Source: Chitinophagales bacterium (GTDB lineage Bacteria; Bacteroidota; Bacteroidia; Chitinophagales; Chitinophagaceae). From it: a stretch of 64,000 nt of DNA. Location: positions 1-64,000 of the forward strand of contig JAAFJB010000003.1 of the NCBI GenBank assembly GCA_013297995.1. Reading direction: 5' to 3'. The notes under the pieces were generated by a model. The model ran no database searches. It saw only the letters and a program-made list of their open reading frames with translations, and was not told where the DNA came from. A program made the position numbers and the translations under genes. Shown piece after piece: positions 9,550-17,994 of this stretch (position 1 is its first letter; each line of letters starts with the position of its first letter).

Positions 9550-11037
9550 ATGTTATTTAATTTTCAACTGCGTAAAACGCATTTTTTCACACTTATTTTT
9601 TTGATGGTTACGGCATCATGCACGCGAATTACTTCTACCGAATTAGGCAGTGGGCTGATTCCAGCTGTTGATGGTGTTAATACGCTGGATACTGTAATGG
9701 AAGTAATTACTGATAGCTTTGAAGAAACAGATACTACACGCATATATCGAACAAACAAAGTAATAATAGGAGCTATTACCAATGATCCCATTTTTGGCAA
9801 AACAACTGCTTCTGTAAATTTTGAACTATATCCTAGTTCTTTTCCCTTTGCTATACCAGGTACAAAAGACAGTGTAGTGGTTGATTCGGCTGTGCTCATA
9901 CTTAGTTACAAAGGGATGTATGGCGATTCAATGCAACCGCTAAGGCTTCGGGTTGAAGAAATAAGCGGGAATACCCCTTTGAATCCATTAAGGGCTTATC
10001 CGGTGAATCATCCAAATGTGAATATAATAAATACAGTAGGGAGTCTCGCCAGTCCACTTGATTTAAATATTCGAACCATCAAAGACTCAGTAAAAAATAG
10101 GTATGAAAAAGCTACCAATCAAATCCGAATTAAATTGCGTCAAGATATTGCCAAGAGATTTATTAAAGACTACGATTCTACCAATGCTTATCGGAATGAT
10201 AGCGCATTCAGGTCTTATTTTGCAGGATTCTCTGTAAAAGTTGATGCGGTTAATCCCGCCAATGCTTTGTTGTATTTAAACTTACAAGACACCAACACCA
10301 AACTGGCACTCTACTATAATTCAAGTACAACAGGAGCTACGGTAAGAGATACCAATGTTATTTATTTTAGGTTTAGCCCGATTGTTAGCGGGATGGCAAA
10401 TTTTGTAACTCGAAATAGATCGGGCGCAGAAATAAATTCAAGGTTAACAACCACTGCAAAACCTGATTCTTTGGTTTATGTTCAGGCAGATCCGGGTACT
10501 TATGTGAGGGTGAGAATTCCTAATTTAGGAAAGTTAAGTAATAGAATTATTCACCGTGCTGAGCTGATTGCTGAGCAAGTGCCGGATGATAATCACTTAT
10601 TCACTTTTGATCGTTATTTTGAAGTGCCTAGAATTTTGCTTTTGAGCATTTATGATTCGGTTAATAAAAGAAAGCGCAGTATCCCGAACGATTATATAAT
10701 TGATGAGTCAGGCAATATCAATCTACTTACTTTTGGAGGATTTGCTAGTATAAAGTCGGTGCCCGGTTATGATAGGTTGGTAAGCTATAATTTCAACTTA
10801 AGTAGATATGTGCAGGGAATTGTTACAAGAAAAGACAGTTCTTATACACTTAGGTTGTCTGCACCTTCTAATGATTCACTCAGCTATTTCCCCCCTTATC
10901 CCAATAATTTATTTACAAAAATGGCGTACTTAAATGCTGCTCAGGGGAATGAAACAGGTTCGGGACGGGTAAGACTGGGCGGAGGTAGCCATTCGCGTTT
11001 CAGAATGCGACTTAGAATTGTTTATTCAAGAATATAG
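9550..11037 (+). CDS. DUF4270 family lipoprotein
   Basis: Surface or periplasmic lipoprotein of the Bacteroidota-specific DUF4270 family; function unknown. A signal sequence ends in the lipobox VTASC, making the Cys about residue 24 the lipidated residue. The mature part has the family-typical opening ([13 protein letters not shown] followed by a TDSFEETD segment), many Asp-Ser and beta-strand stretches, and the basic C-terminus [12 protein letters not shown] use the ATG at 9550; the frame is open to a TTG at 9526, inside the preceding gene. It is co-oriented with the half-length GT5 gene with a 10-base gap, a pairing that suggests one operon. Confidence 0.85.
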   Translation: MLFNFQLRKTHFFTLIFLMVTASCTRITSTELGSGLIPAVDGVNTLDTVMEVITDSFEETDTTRIYRTNKVIIGAITNDPIFGKTTASVNFELYPSSFPFAIPGTKDSVVVDSAVLILSYKGMYGDSMQPLRLRVEEISGNTPLNPLRAYPVNHPNVNIINTVGSLASPLDLNIRTIKDSVKNRYEKATNQIRIKLRQDIAKRFIKDYDSTNAYRNDSAFRSYFAGFSVKVDAVNPANALLYLNLQDTNTKLALYYNSSTTGATVRDTNVIYFRFSPIVSGMANFVTRNRSGAEINSRLTTTAKPDSLVYVQADPGTYVRVRIPNLGKLSNRIIHRAELIAEQVPDDNHLFTFDRYFEVPRILLLSIYDSVNKRKRSIPNDYIIDESGNINLLTFGGFASIKSVPGYDRLVSYNFNLSRYVQGIVTRKDSSYTLRLSAPSNDSLSYFPPYPNNLFTKMAYLNAAQGNETGSGRVRLGGGSHSRFRMRLRIVYSRI

Positions 11038-11056
11038 CTATTATTAAAGAATACAA

Positions 11057-11064
11057 TATATTTG
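11057..11064 (+). promoter_or_regulatory. Bacteroidota -7 box upstream of metK
   Basis: TATATTTG, an exact TAnnTTTG, ends 26 bases before the metK ATG. No clear -33 TTTG is present. The 53-base gap is too short to hold a SAM riboswitch. Confidence 0.5.
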
Positions 11065-11090
11065 CTTCTCTAACATTAAAACACAACTCA

Positions 11091-12344
11091 ATGCCCTATT
11101 TATTTACATCTGAGAGCGTATCGGAAGGACATCCGGACAAAGTAGCCGACCAGATTTCTGATGCCTTAATTGACAATTTTTTAGCCTTTGATGCACAGTC
11201 AAAAGTAGCTTGTGAAACCTTAGTAACTACAGGTCAAGTTGTATTGGCTGGAGAAGTAAAATCTAAAGCTTATTTAGATGTACAAGAGATAGCTCGTGGC
11301 GTTATTCGCAAGATTGGATATACCAAGAGTGAGTATATGTTTGAAGCCAATAGTTGTGGTATATTATCGGCTATTCATGAGCAGAGTGCCGATATTAATC
11401 AAGGGGTAGATCGAAAGAAAAAAGAAGAGCAGGGTGCTGGTGATCAAGGTATGATGTTTGGCTATGCCAGCAATGAAACGGATGACTATATGCCATTGGC
11501 GTTGGATTTGGCGCATAAAATTTTGATTGAATTAGCGGCTTTAAGAAGAGAAAATAAAGCCATCAAGTATTTAAGACCCGATGCTAAAAGTCAGGTTACA
11601 TTGGAGTACGATGACAATAACCGTCCCGTAAGAATTGATGCCATTGTGGTATCAACCCAGCACGATGATTTTGATACGGAAGCTAAAATGTTGGCTAAAA
11701 TTAAGGCAGACATAATTAATATCTTGATACCTAGGGTGAAAGCAAAGTACAAGAAATACGCAAAATTATTTAACAACAATATTAAATATCATATTAATCC
11801 TACTGGTAAGTTTGTAATAGGCGGGCCCCATGGTGATACGGGATTAACAGGTAGAAAAATAATTGTAGATACCTATGGTGGCAAAGGCGCACACGGTGGT
11901 GGTGCATTCAGCGGTAAGGATCCAAGTAAGGTAGATCGTTCAGCAGCTTATGCAACGCGCCATATAGCTAAGAACTTGGTTGCCGCAGGTGTTGCTGATG
12001 AAATTTTGGTACAAGTATCTTATGCTATTGGGGTAGCCCAGCCTACTTCTATCAACGTAAATACCTATGGTACTGCTAAGGTTGAGATGTCTGATGGACA
12101 AATAGCTAAGATTGTTGAAGGCGTATTTGATATGCGTCCCTACTTTATTGAGCAGCGCTTGAAACTCCGTAATCCAATGTATAGTGAAACGGCGGCATAT
12201 GGGCATATGGGTAGAAAGAATGAGATAGTAACTAAAACATTCAAAACACCCGATGGCAAAGAAAAGAAAGTAAAAGTAGAGCTATTTACTTGGGAGAAGT
12301 TAGATTATATTACCAAGGTTAAGAAAGCTTTTGGTTTGAAATAG
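11091..12344 (+). CDS. metK: S-adenosylmethionine synthetase
   Basis: Makes S-adenosylmethionine from methionine and ATP. The 417 residues show all family signatures: [15 protein letters not shown] at residues 11-25 with the catalytic His14, [11 protein letters not shown] at 115-125, the phosphate loop [13 protein letters not shown], and [19 protein letters not shown] near the C-terminal domain. The length is a little above the E. coli enzyme, as usual for Bacteroidota. It has its own promoter-like box and is followed by a strong terminator, so it is probably transcribed alone. There is no sign of SAM-dependent leader control. Confidence 0.98.
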   Translation: MPYLFTSESVSEGHPDKVADQISDALIDNFLAFDAQSKVACETLVTTGQVVLAGEVKSKAYLDVQEIARGVIRKIGYTKSEYMFEANSCGILSAIHEQSADINQGVDRKKKEEQGAGDQGMMFGYASNETDDYMPLALDLAHKILIELAALRRENKAIKYLRPDAKSQVTLEYDDNNRPVRIDAIVVSTQHDDFDTEAKMLAKIKADIINILIPRVKAKYKKYAKLFNNNIKYHINPTGKFVIGGPHGDTGLTGRKIIVDTYGGKGAHGGGAFSGKDPSKVDRSAAYATRHIAKNLVAAGVADEILVQVSYAIGVAQPTSINVNTYGTAKVEMSDGQIAKIVEGVFDMRPYFIEQRLKLRNPMYSETAAYGHMGRKNEIVTKTFKTPDGKEKKVKVELFTWEKLDYITKVKKAFGLK

Positions 12345-12357
12345 GATGGAATTTTTA

Positions 12358-12395
12358 TGATAAAGCGCCCCAAAGAAATTTGGGGCGCTTTATCA
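12358..12395 (+). terminator. Strong intrinsic terminator after metK
   Basis: A perfect 17-base-pair stem (12358-12374 with 12379-12395) closed by a GAAA tetraloop, core GCGCCCC/GGGGCGC, followed by TTTT. It lies 14 bases after the metK stop. Its A/T flanks make it potentially bidirectional, which would also serve the convergent lipoprotein gene. Confidence 0.85.
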
Positions 12396-12445
12396 TTTTG
12401 GAATGCTGTACTGACCAATTACCCATTATTTTTTTTTCTACAGGT

Positions 12446-12997
12446 CTACTTAAGCTTTGAATCATTGTGGATGAAAATATTTGCAGTGCTATTAGGAGTT
12501 GAATAACCGGGTGCAGAAGTCATTCCCAATATTTTCCACTCTTGATTCACCAGTTTAAAGGTTCTGCTTTCAAGAAGTGTTTTTGTTTTGCCATCGGGCA
12601 TCCTATGTTTTTTTTGGTACCTAATATAAGCGAGGCTATCAGATAATTCAACCTGAAAATCATCTATTGTATCAAGCTGTAACAAACTGTCAGAATCGGG
12701 CACAGGATTTTCTTTCATCCAGTTACCAACAAATTGGTTCAAATCATTCCAACCAGTAGCTCTTAGGGTAATATCATCTTCCACACAAATCCAGTAAACA
12801 GAATTGGAATGAACAAAATGCTTACTCCAAGCTTGTAGGTCTTTTTTGTAAAAGTCTAGATTTTCTTGCTTTGCAATGGATTTGAAATTTTCCACTTTGG
12901 TTTTTGTGTCATCTGCCGTTTTAGGCTGACTTTTTGAGTTGCAACTGATTAGTAAAATACTTAAAACATACCATGTACCAAAGCTGTTGAATTTCAT
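12446..12997 (-). CDS. Small lipoprotein, possibly NTF2/SnoaL-like fold
   Basis: A 183-residue exported protein. The signal sequence runs to the lipobox LLISC (Cys about residue 19), followed by a polar linker rich in Lys, Thr and Asp. The remainder (SKHFVHSNSVYWICVED, then a Trp-rich helix and the closing VNQEWKILGMTSAPGY) resembles the small cone-shaped NTF2-like fold in which the last strand reads 'W+I...', but this is a weak structural guess. No catalytic motif was recognised. It converges with metK and faces away from the Nudix gene. Function unknown. Confidence 0.6.
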   Translation of the reverse strand: MKFNSFGTWYVLSILLISCNSKSQPKTADDTKTKVENFKSIAKQENLDFYKKDLQAWSKHFVHSNSVYWICVEDDITLRATGWNDLNQFVGNWMKENPVPDSDSLLQLDTIDDFQVELSDSLAYIRYQKKHRMPDGKTKTLLESRTFKLVNQEWKILGMTSAPGYSTPNSTANIFIHNDSKLK

Positions 12998-13145
12998 AAA
13001 TTTCGTTTTTTAGATAAAACCATTTTTAATACTTCTTGTACAATCCATTATATTTATTGTTGTAAAGTGTGTAAGGTTTACTGTGTTTTTTTTTGAATGA
13101 TAGCACACAAATATTTTTTAGATAAATGAATAAAGCACGCAAGCT

Positions 13146-13700
13146 ATGGAACAAAACCCGTGGAAAATAGAGCAGGAACAGCTTGTATACCAAAATAAAT
13201 GGATTAGCCTTACAGAGTATAAGGTGATAAATCCAGGAGGCGGCAAAGGCATTTACGGAAAAGTACATTTTAAAAATATAGCGGTGGGCGTATTTGTGTT
13301 AGATGAAGCATTAAACACGTATTTGGTAGGTCAATTTCGCTTTGTATTAAACCAATATAGCTGGGAAATGCCAGAAGGGGGCGGAATATTGGGAACCGAC
13401 CCATTGGAAAGTGCGAAACGAGAATTATTGGAAGAAACCGGGCTGATCGCTTCTTCTTGGAGCCCTCTGTTTAAAATGCACTTATCTAACTCAGTAAGTG
13501 ATGAGCTAGGAATCGTTTACCTAGCAAGGGAATTGCAGCAAGGGCAAGCAGCACCCGAAGAGACTGAACAACTAGTGGTAAAAAAAATAGCCTTTGCCGA
13601 AGTAGTAAATATGGTTGAGAATGGAGAAATTACTGACTCCATGACGGTAGCTGCTATTTTTAAAGTTCAACTCTTATTGCTGGAAGGGAAATTGAAATAA
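13146..13700 (+). CDS. Nudix hydrolase, ADP-ribose pyrophosphatase-like
   Basis: Hydrolyses a nucleoside diphosphate linked to another moiety, most likely ADP-ribose or a similar sugar nucleotide. The Nudix box is visible as PEGGGILGTDPLESAKRE followed by LLEETGL. The Arg-Glu-Leu-x-Glu-Glu metal-binding helix is intact, but the first Glu of the consensus Gx5Ex7REUxEE is Thr. The strand before it (VGQFRFVLNQYSWEMPEGG) is typical of the ADP-ribose/GDP-mannose pyrophosphatase group. Length 184 is normal. The stop codon is 11 bases before the rlmB ATG, so the two may be co-transcribed in part, though an rlmB promoter box sits in the gap. Confidence 0.88.
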   Translation: MEQNPWKIEQEQLVYQNKWISLTEYKVINPGGGKGIYGKVHFKNIAVGVFVLDEALNTYLVGQFRFVLNQYSWEMPEGGGILGTDPLESAKRELLEETGLIASSWSPLFKMHLSNSVSDELGIVYLARELQQGQAAPEETEQLVVKKIAFAEVVNMVENGEITDSMTVAAIFKVQLLLLEGKLK

Positions 13701-13708
13701 TATATTTG
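13701..13708 (+). promoter_or_regulatory. Bacteroidota -7 box immediately before rlmB
   Basis: TATATTTG, an exact TAnnTTTG, begins one base after the Nudix stop and ends three bases before the rlmB ATG. ATTG at 13676-13679 is 21 bases upstream, close to a -33 element. If used, the message would be leaderless or nearly so. Confidence 0.4.
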
Positions 13709-13711
13709 TAT

Positions 13712-14455
13712 ATGGCACTGAAAAAAAACTCCTTAATCATAGGAAGGCAGCCTTTAATAGAAGCACTTAATGCTGGTAGGGCAATCGATAAAATTTTATT
13801 GCAAAAAAATGCAAATGGTGAAGTAATACAGTCAATTCGTGCCCTCTCTCGAGAGTACAATATTCCCATACAAGTAGTACCAGTTGAGAAGTTAAACGGA
13901 TTAAGTAGAGCCAACCACCAAGGAGTAATTGCGATAGCTGCACTTGTTCAATACTTAGATCTGCAGCAAGTAATAGATCATATTGTATCTGCGGGTGATA
14001 CCCCTTTGTTCTTACTGTTAGATGGGGTAACTGATGTGAGAAATATTGGTGCCATTGCGCGAACTGCTGTTTGTTGCGGAGCACAAGCTATTATTATTCC
14101 CGATAAGGGTGTAGGTGCTTTAAATGAAGAAGCAATGAAAAGCAGCGCAGGAGCTTTAGAAAAAATACATATTTGCAGGGTAAATAGTCTGTTAAAAGCA
14201 GTGGACGATTTACACTTGAATGGGATAGCTGTTTTTACCAGCGAAATGCGCGCAGAAAAAAATGTATTTGAACTCAACTTTACACACCCTTGCTGTATTA
14301 TTATGGGCGATGAGGGTAGGGGTGTTCAACCGCATTTGGCAAAGTCAGCCGATGCATTTTTTAAAATTCCAATGGCTGTAAAATTTGACTCACTTAATGT
14401 ATCCGTAGCTTGTGGAATTACGCTGTATGAAGCCATGAAGCAAAGGATGCAGTAG
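13712..14455 (+). CDS. rlmB: 23S rRNA 2'-O-methyltransferase, RlmB/TrmH (SpoU) family
   Basis: SAM-dependent ribose methyltransferase with a trefoil knot, probably acting on 23S rRNA G2251. The N-terminal substrate-binding domain begins IIGRQPLIEALNAGRAIDKI. The three SPOUT motifs are present: motif 1 as VRNIGAIARTAVCCGA, motif 2 as IMGDEGRGVQP and motif 3 as DSLNVSVACGITLYEA. The start is set at the ATG at 13712 giving 247 residues; a TTG two codons earlier overlaps the promoter-like box. RlmB is preferred over TrmH because of the N-terminal domain and length. Confidence 0.9.
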   Translation: MALKKNSLIIGRQPLIEALNAGRAIDKILLQKNANGEVIQSIRALSREYNIPIQVVPVEKLNGLSRANHQGVIAIAALVQYLDLQQVIDHIVSAGDTPLFLLLDGVTDVRNIGAIARTAVCCGAQAIIIPDKGVGALNEEAMKSSAGALEKIHICRVNSLLKAVDDLHLNGIAVFTSEMRAEKNVFELNFTHPCCIIMGDEGRGVQPHLAKSADAFFKIPMAVKFDSLNVSVACGITLYEAMKQRMQ

Positions 14456-14477
14456 TTATTGAATAAAAATTTTTACC

Positions 14478-15482
14478 ATGAAATTTCACTCCGAATTTGC
14501 CATAAAAAAAATGGAGCAACCCATTACGCACCATCACTCCATTTTATTAATTGGGTCTTGTTTTACCGAAAATATTGGTGCGTTGCTCAGCCATTCTAAG
14601 TTTAAAGTTTTGGAGAATCCAAGTGGAATTTTATTTAATCCAATAAGTGTTGTGGATGCGCTTAGAATGTATATCCACAGAGAATTAATCACTGCTAATA
14701 GTCTCTTTACATGTAATGAATGCTGGCATAGTTGGCGCCACCATAGCCGATACTCTGGTATTACTGCAAATGAGGCTGTTCAAAAAATAAACCAATCAAC
14801 CCAAGCGGCACACCAATACTTAAAGCAGGCAGATTATTTATTCATAACACTGGGCTCTTCATGGGTGTATCAATTAACCAACAAAGCAGTAGGTGCTAGT
14901 GTGGGAACTACCGTAGCCAACAATCACAAAGCCCCTTCAAATTGGTTTGAAAAAAAGTTATTATGCTCCAACGAAATCATTGATTTGTTTAAAGGGCTAT
15001 TAGAGGAACTATGCGCGTTTAATCCACATTTGCAGGTGATTTTTACCATCAGTCCCGTTCGCCATTTACGCGAAGGTATGATTGAAAACAACCGGAGTAA
15101 AGCTGCCTTAATTCAAGCAGTTCATACACTTGTTGAGGACAATGAGCATCTGTATTATTTTCCGGCCTATGAACTGGTGATAGATGATTTGCGCGATTAT
15201 CGTTTTTATTCAGAAGATTTGGTGCATCCAAATTATCATGCCACACAATATGTATGGGAGAAGTTTATCCTTGCATGCATACATGCGGATACCCAAAAAT
15301 TGTTACCTAAAATTAGTGAAATTAATTTAGCCTATCAACATTTACCTTTTAATGCTGCAACCCAATTACATCAAGCATTTTTAAAGAAATATGAAGTCAT
15401 CACTAGCCAATTAATGGAGCAACACCCAGAGATTAATTTTGAAAAAACCTTGACTTATTTTAAAACAGGAGTTAAAAATTAG
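14478..15482 (+). CDS. GSCFA domain protein
   Basis: Member of the GSCFA family, named after the motif seen here as LLIGSCFTENIGALL near residue 25. The family belongs to the SGNH-hydrolase-like group; its reaction is unestablished. Further conserved blocks are NPSGILFNPISV, LFITLGSSWVYQL, FTISPVRHLREG and the His-bearing EDLVHPNYHATQYVW, consistent with an SGNH Ser and a late Asp/His pair. No signal peptide is present, so the protein should be cytoplasmic. Its length, 334 residues, is standard. The last 11 bases overlap the convergent TraB-like gene. Confidence 0.88.
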   Translation: MKFHSEFAIKKMEQPITHHHSILLIGSCFTENIGALLSHSKFKVLENPSGILFNPISVVDALRMYIHRELITANSLFTCNECWHSWRHHSRYSGITANEAVQKINQSTQAAHQYLKQADYLFITLGSSWVYQLTNKAVGASVGTTVANNHKAPSNWFEKKLLCSNEIIDLFKGLLEELCAFNPHLQVIFTISPVRHLREGMIENNRSKAALIQAVHTLVEDNEHLYYFPAYELVIDDLRDYRFYSEDLVHPNYHATQYVWEKFILACIHADTQKLLPKISEINLAYQHLPFNAATQLHQAFLKKYEVITSQLMEQHPEINFEKTLTYFKTGVKN

Positions 15483-16323
15483 GAGGGGCAATAAAAGCTT
15501 CTTCTAGGGTTAAGAGTTTACAAAGATTGGCCATTTCTTCTTTATGTAAAAACTTTTCAAGAGCGTATTTGTGCATCAAACCAGTTAAAATTAGTATGGT
15601 TCTTCCGCTATTTGCGTATAGCTCACGAGCAATTTTATGGCATATACCTGCATTTCTTTCTTCCCAAAAATTAGTATGCGATTGAAACCAATTGCCAAAA
15701 GGCTGTAGGTCATTGTATTGTTGGGTAATTTGTTTAATAATCGTTTTCTCTAATGATATTATTTGATAAATTGTATCTGAGAGTGTATTTCTATTCATCA
15801 CTTCAATACTACTATCTAGATAGCTTAGAAACGCATTATTTAAATTGCTGTACTGATTAAATTGGTCTGCATCTGAGATACTTAGTTTGTGCTCAACACT
15901 TAGTTTATTAAGTGCTTCTATGTGTAGCTTTTCCATTGTACTTGTATAAGTGATATAGTTTTTCCTATTCGGAATGTAAATATCAAAAGGGGCAATACAT
16001 ACTGTTTTTTTTTGAGCTTTATATTTTCTAGCGGCTCTATATTCTATGGGGTTATGCCATATACCTAAAAATTCTGCTGTTCTAGCACCCCTTACTGGAG
16101 TGATACTGCAATCTTTAATTATAGTAGAATCAAATTCTAATAAAATAATATCAGGGTTAATTTTTTTTAAAATGGATAGCAAGCTTTTAGCAGTGAGTTT
16201 CTTATTCCCATTGTGTTTTGTGCCCAATATCACCACACGATTGGGACTGGGACTGGGCTGCGACATACAAAGCTTGATTTGTAAAATCCCCAAAATCACT
16301 ATAATTAAACACTTATTTATCAT
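15472..16323 (-). CDS. Exported TraB/GumN-like protein
   Basis: A 283-residue protein with a signal peptide (residues 1-22, ending near LCMSQ). It shows two features of the TraB/Tiki/ChaN group of metal-dependent proteases: an N-terminal Gly-Thr-x-His (VVILGTKHNG) followed by a helix and the acidic strand DIILLEFDS, and a C-terminal Gly-x-x-His in LILTGLMHKYAL. Between them is a helical region with no recognised motif. Protease activity is an inference from these spaced residues only. The ATG at 16323 is preferred over the GTG one codon upstream. The end overlaps the GSCFA gene by 11 bases. Confidence 0.6.
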   Translation of the reverse strand: MINKCLIIVILGILQIKLCMSQPSPSPNRVVILGTKHNGNKKLTAKSLLSILKKINPDIILLEFDSTIIKDCSITPVRGARTAEFLGIWHNPIEYRAARKYKAQKKTVCIAPFDIYIPNRKNYITYTSTMEKLHIEALNKLSVEHKLSISDADQFNQYSNLNNAFLSYLDSSIEVMNRNTLSDTIYQIISLEKTIIKQITQQYNDLQPFGNWFQSHTNFWEERNAGICHKIARELYANSGRTILILTGLMHKYALEKFLHKEEMANLCKLLTLEEAFIAPPNF

Positions 16324-16328
16324 CACAT

Positions 16329-16826
16329 TTAAAAAAGAGTTTGTACACCATGGGCAATCTTAAATTCGTGTTGTAAAAGCCATTTTTTTCTCCACATACT
16401 ACCTGAATAGCCAACCAATGTTCTATCACTTCCAATTACTCGATGGCAGGGAACAATAATAGCAATATTATTTTTCCCATTGGTTGAAGCAGCAGCTCTA
16501 ATAACTTTAGGGTCCCCTAATTTTTTAGCCAAATCCATATAGCTAATAGTTCTACCGTAATCTATACTCATTAGTTCGCTCCAAACTTTAAGCTGAAATT
16601 CAGTTCCTTGTTGGTGAACGGGCAACTCAAATTTTTTTCTTTTTCCATAAAAGTATTCAATCAATTGCTCCGTACATATATGCATCAGATCTGTTATGCC
16701 TGGCAGCCCATTAATGAGTTGGTCTTTATTGTCTACAAAACTAAGTTCCCCTATATAGTTTTCGGTTCCCCCAATTTTCAACATCCCAATCGGGCTTTCA
16801 TAATAGGTATAGTGCAGTTCACTCAT
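16329..16826 (-). CDS. ogt: Methylated-DNA--protein-cysteine methyltransferase
   Basis: Suicidal DNA-repair enzyme that transfers the methyl group from O6-methylguanine to its own cysteine. The acceptor is Cys127 in IIVPCHRVIG, with the preceding helix ALGDPKVIRAAASTNGKN-like segment forming the DNA-binding wing (KLGDPKVIRAAASTNG). The downstream GYSGSMWRKKWLL matches the family's substrate-pocket region. The N-terminal part begins YTYYESPIGMLKIGG, as in Ogt. At 165 residues it is a stand-alone enzyme without an Ada regulatory domain. It lies 5 bases upstream of the TraB-like gene on the same strand. Confidence 0.95.
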   Translation of the reverse strand: MSELHYTYYESPIGMLKIGGTENYIGELSFVDNKDQLINGLPGITDLMHICTEQLIEYFYGKRKKFELPVHQQGTEFQLKVWSELMSIDYGRTISYMDLAKKLGDPKVIRAAASTNGKNNIAIIVPCHRVIGSDRTLVGYSGSMWRKKWLLQHEFKIAHGVQTLF

Positions 16827-16917
16827 TTGTTAGGCTACTTCAGTGGAGAATAAATATACTGAACTAATATGATTCTACTTTATTTTCTAATAGATTCTAA
16901 GCGTAAGTATAAAATAT

Positions 16918-17787
16918 TTACGCCAACAAGTCTGCCAGTTGAAGCAGCTCCACACGTTTGTATGCATTAGGAGGATTGTTGAAGCATTTTGCAATTTCTT
17001 CCAACAATTGTTGAATAATTTTTTTGGAAGAGACGGGTTTGAAATATTTGTTGCTTGGTGTTACATTAGATTTTTTAAAATATTGTTCTATGTCTTTTTG
17101 TGAAAATGCTTGCCCGTTGGTTGCGTCTACATAAAAGTGTATTCCATCTTGATGGTCGCCTTGATAAGTTTGATAGTCAAAATCTGACTGGTAAAACGCA
17201 ATAATACTTTGCTTTGGAATATTGATTACCCTTGCATGAATATCTAATTTTTCACATAGAATTTGGTAAATCATACCATTGGCTATTGAATTGCCTTTTT
17301 TGTTTTCCAATACTTTGTGTAAAAAAAACTCATCTGCATTATTGTAATTCACTTCTACCCCATTGAGCCTGTAATAATTGTATAAGATACTTGTTAAAAC
17401 ATTTGCTTGTTCTAAGGGAGTAAGAAAACTGTTGAGTTCAAGCCAAATATTTCGCTTTATTTTTTCAATATCTTGTAAAATAGGGGCAGTTTGTAAGTCG
17501 GGATACTGGAATTTAGAAACCAATAGAGCACCAAAGAGTAAGTCGTTGAAAGGGCTGTTCTTCCATTCAATAAAATCAGCTACCAAATCGGTATAATGCA
17601 GGCGATGAATAATTAGTTCAATTCTTTCTTGAATGGCTTCATTTGGTGTAGTTTCCCAAAGCTGTTCAAGGTTAGGAATAATCGGTTTGCCATATTCCAC
17701 AATCTTATCTGTAACGGTAGTGTAAACTTCCTCATCTGGGTCGTCAATTAGCGTAAACAGGGCATTTAATTCTTTGGTCTCCTGCAT
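16918..17787 (-). CDS. SirB1-like transglutaminase-fold protein
   Basis: A 289-residue cytoplasmic protein of the SirB1/transglutaminase-like group. The N-terminal ~90 residues are helical and HEAT-like (DDPDEEVYTTVTDKIVEYG), and the core contains the family hallmarks LNSFLTPLEQANVLTSILY, then DEFFLHKVLENKKGNSIANG, followed by ICEKLDIHARVINIPKQ and HFYVDATNGQAF. The position of the transglutaminase cysteine reads Ser/Ala here (GNSIANG), as in many members of the family, so classical protease or transferase activity is doubtful. Function unknown. It faces away from the desaturase gene. Confidence 0.8.
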   Translation of the reverse strand: MQETKELNALFTLIDDPDEEVYTTVTDKIVEYGKPIIPNLEQLWETTPNEAIQERIELIIHRLHYTDLVADFIEWKNSPFNDLLFGALLVSKFQYPDLQTAPILQDIEKIKRNIWLELNSFLTPLEQANVLTSILYNYYRLNGVEVNYNNADEFFLHKVLENKKGNSIANGMIYQILCEKLDIHARVINIPKQSIIAFYQSDFDYQTYQGDHQDGIHFYVDATNGQAFSQKDIEQYFKKSNVTPSNKYFKPVSSKKIIQQLLEEIAKCFNNPPNAYKRVELLQLADLLA

Positions 17788-17946
17788 TTTTTGGGATTAA
17801 TCTAACCCAAACTAAATTATTTTTTTTTAGATTATCCCTGATAAGTTATTCCCTGTTTGTGGATATATCTATATTTTTTTACATAATAAATTCAACAGAT
17901 CCTCGTTTCCAGCCGTTTTACAAGTTAAATTTTTGTATTTATAGTT

Positions 17947-17969
17947 GTTAGTCCCTCTGATGGACTAAC
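17947..17969 (+). promoter_or_regulatory. Palindrome at the presumed desaturase transcription start
   Basis: GTTAGTCC and GGACTAAC form a perfect 8-base inverted repeat separated by CTCTGAT. A -7-like TATAGTTG at 17940-17947, with a T-rich element about 20 bases upstream of it, would place the transcription start inside the palindrome. It fits a repressor operator; a small 5' hairpin is the alternative. Confidence 0.45.
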
Positions 17970-17994
17970 TTGCAAACATTATAAATTTTAATGC

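Noticed and set aside
11038-11090. A SAM riboswitch upstream of metK
   Set aside because: Only 53 bases separate the genes, and they are filled by a promoter box and short leader; no room or conserved core for such a fold.
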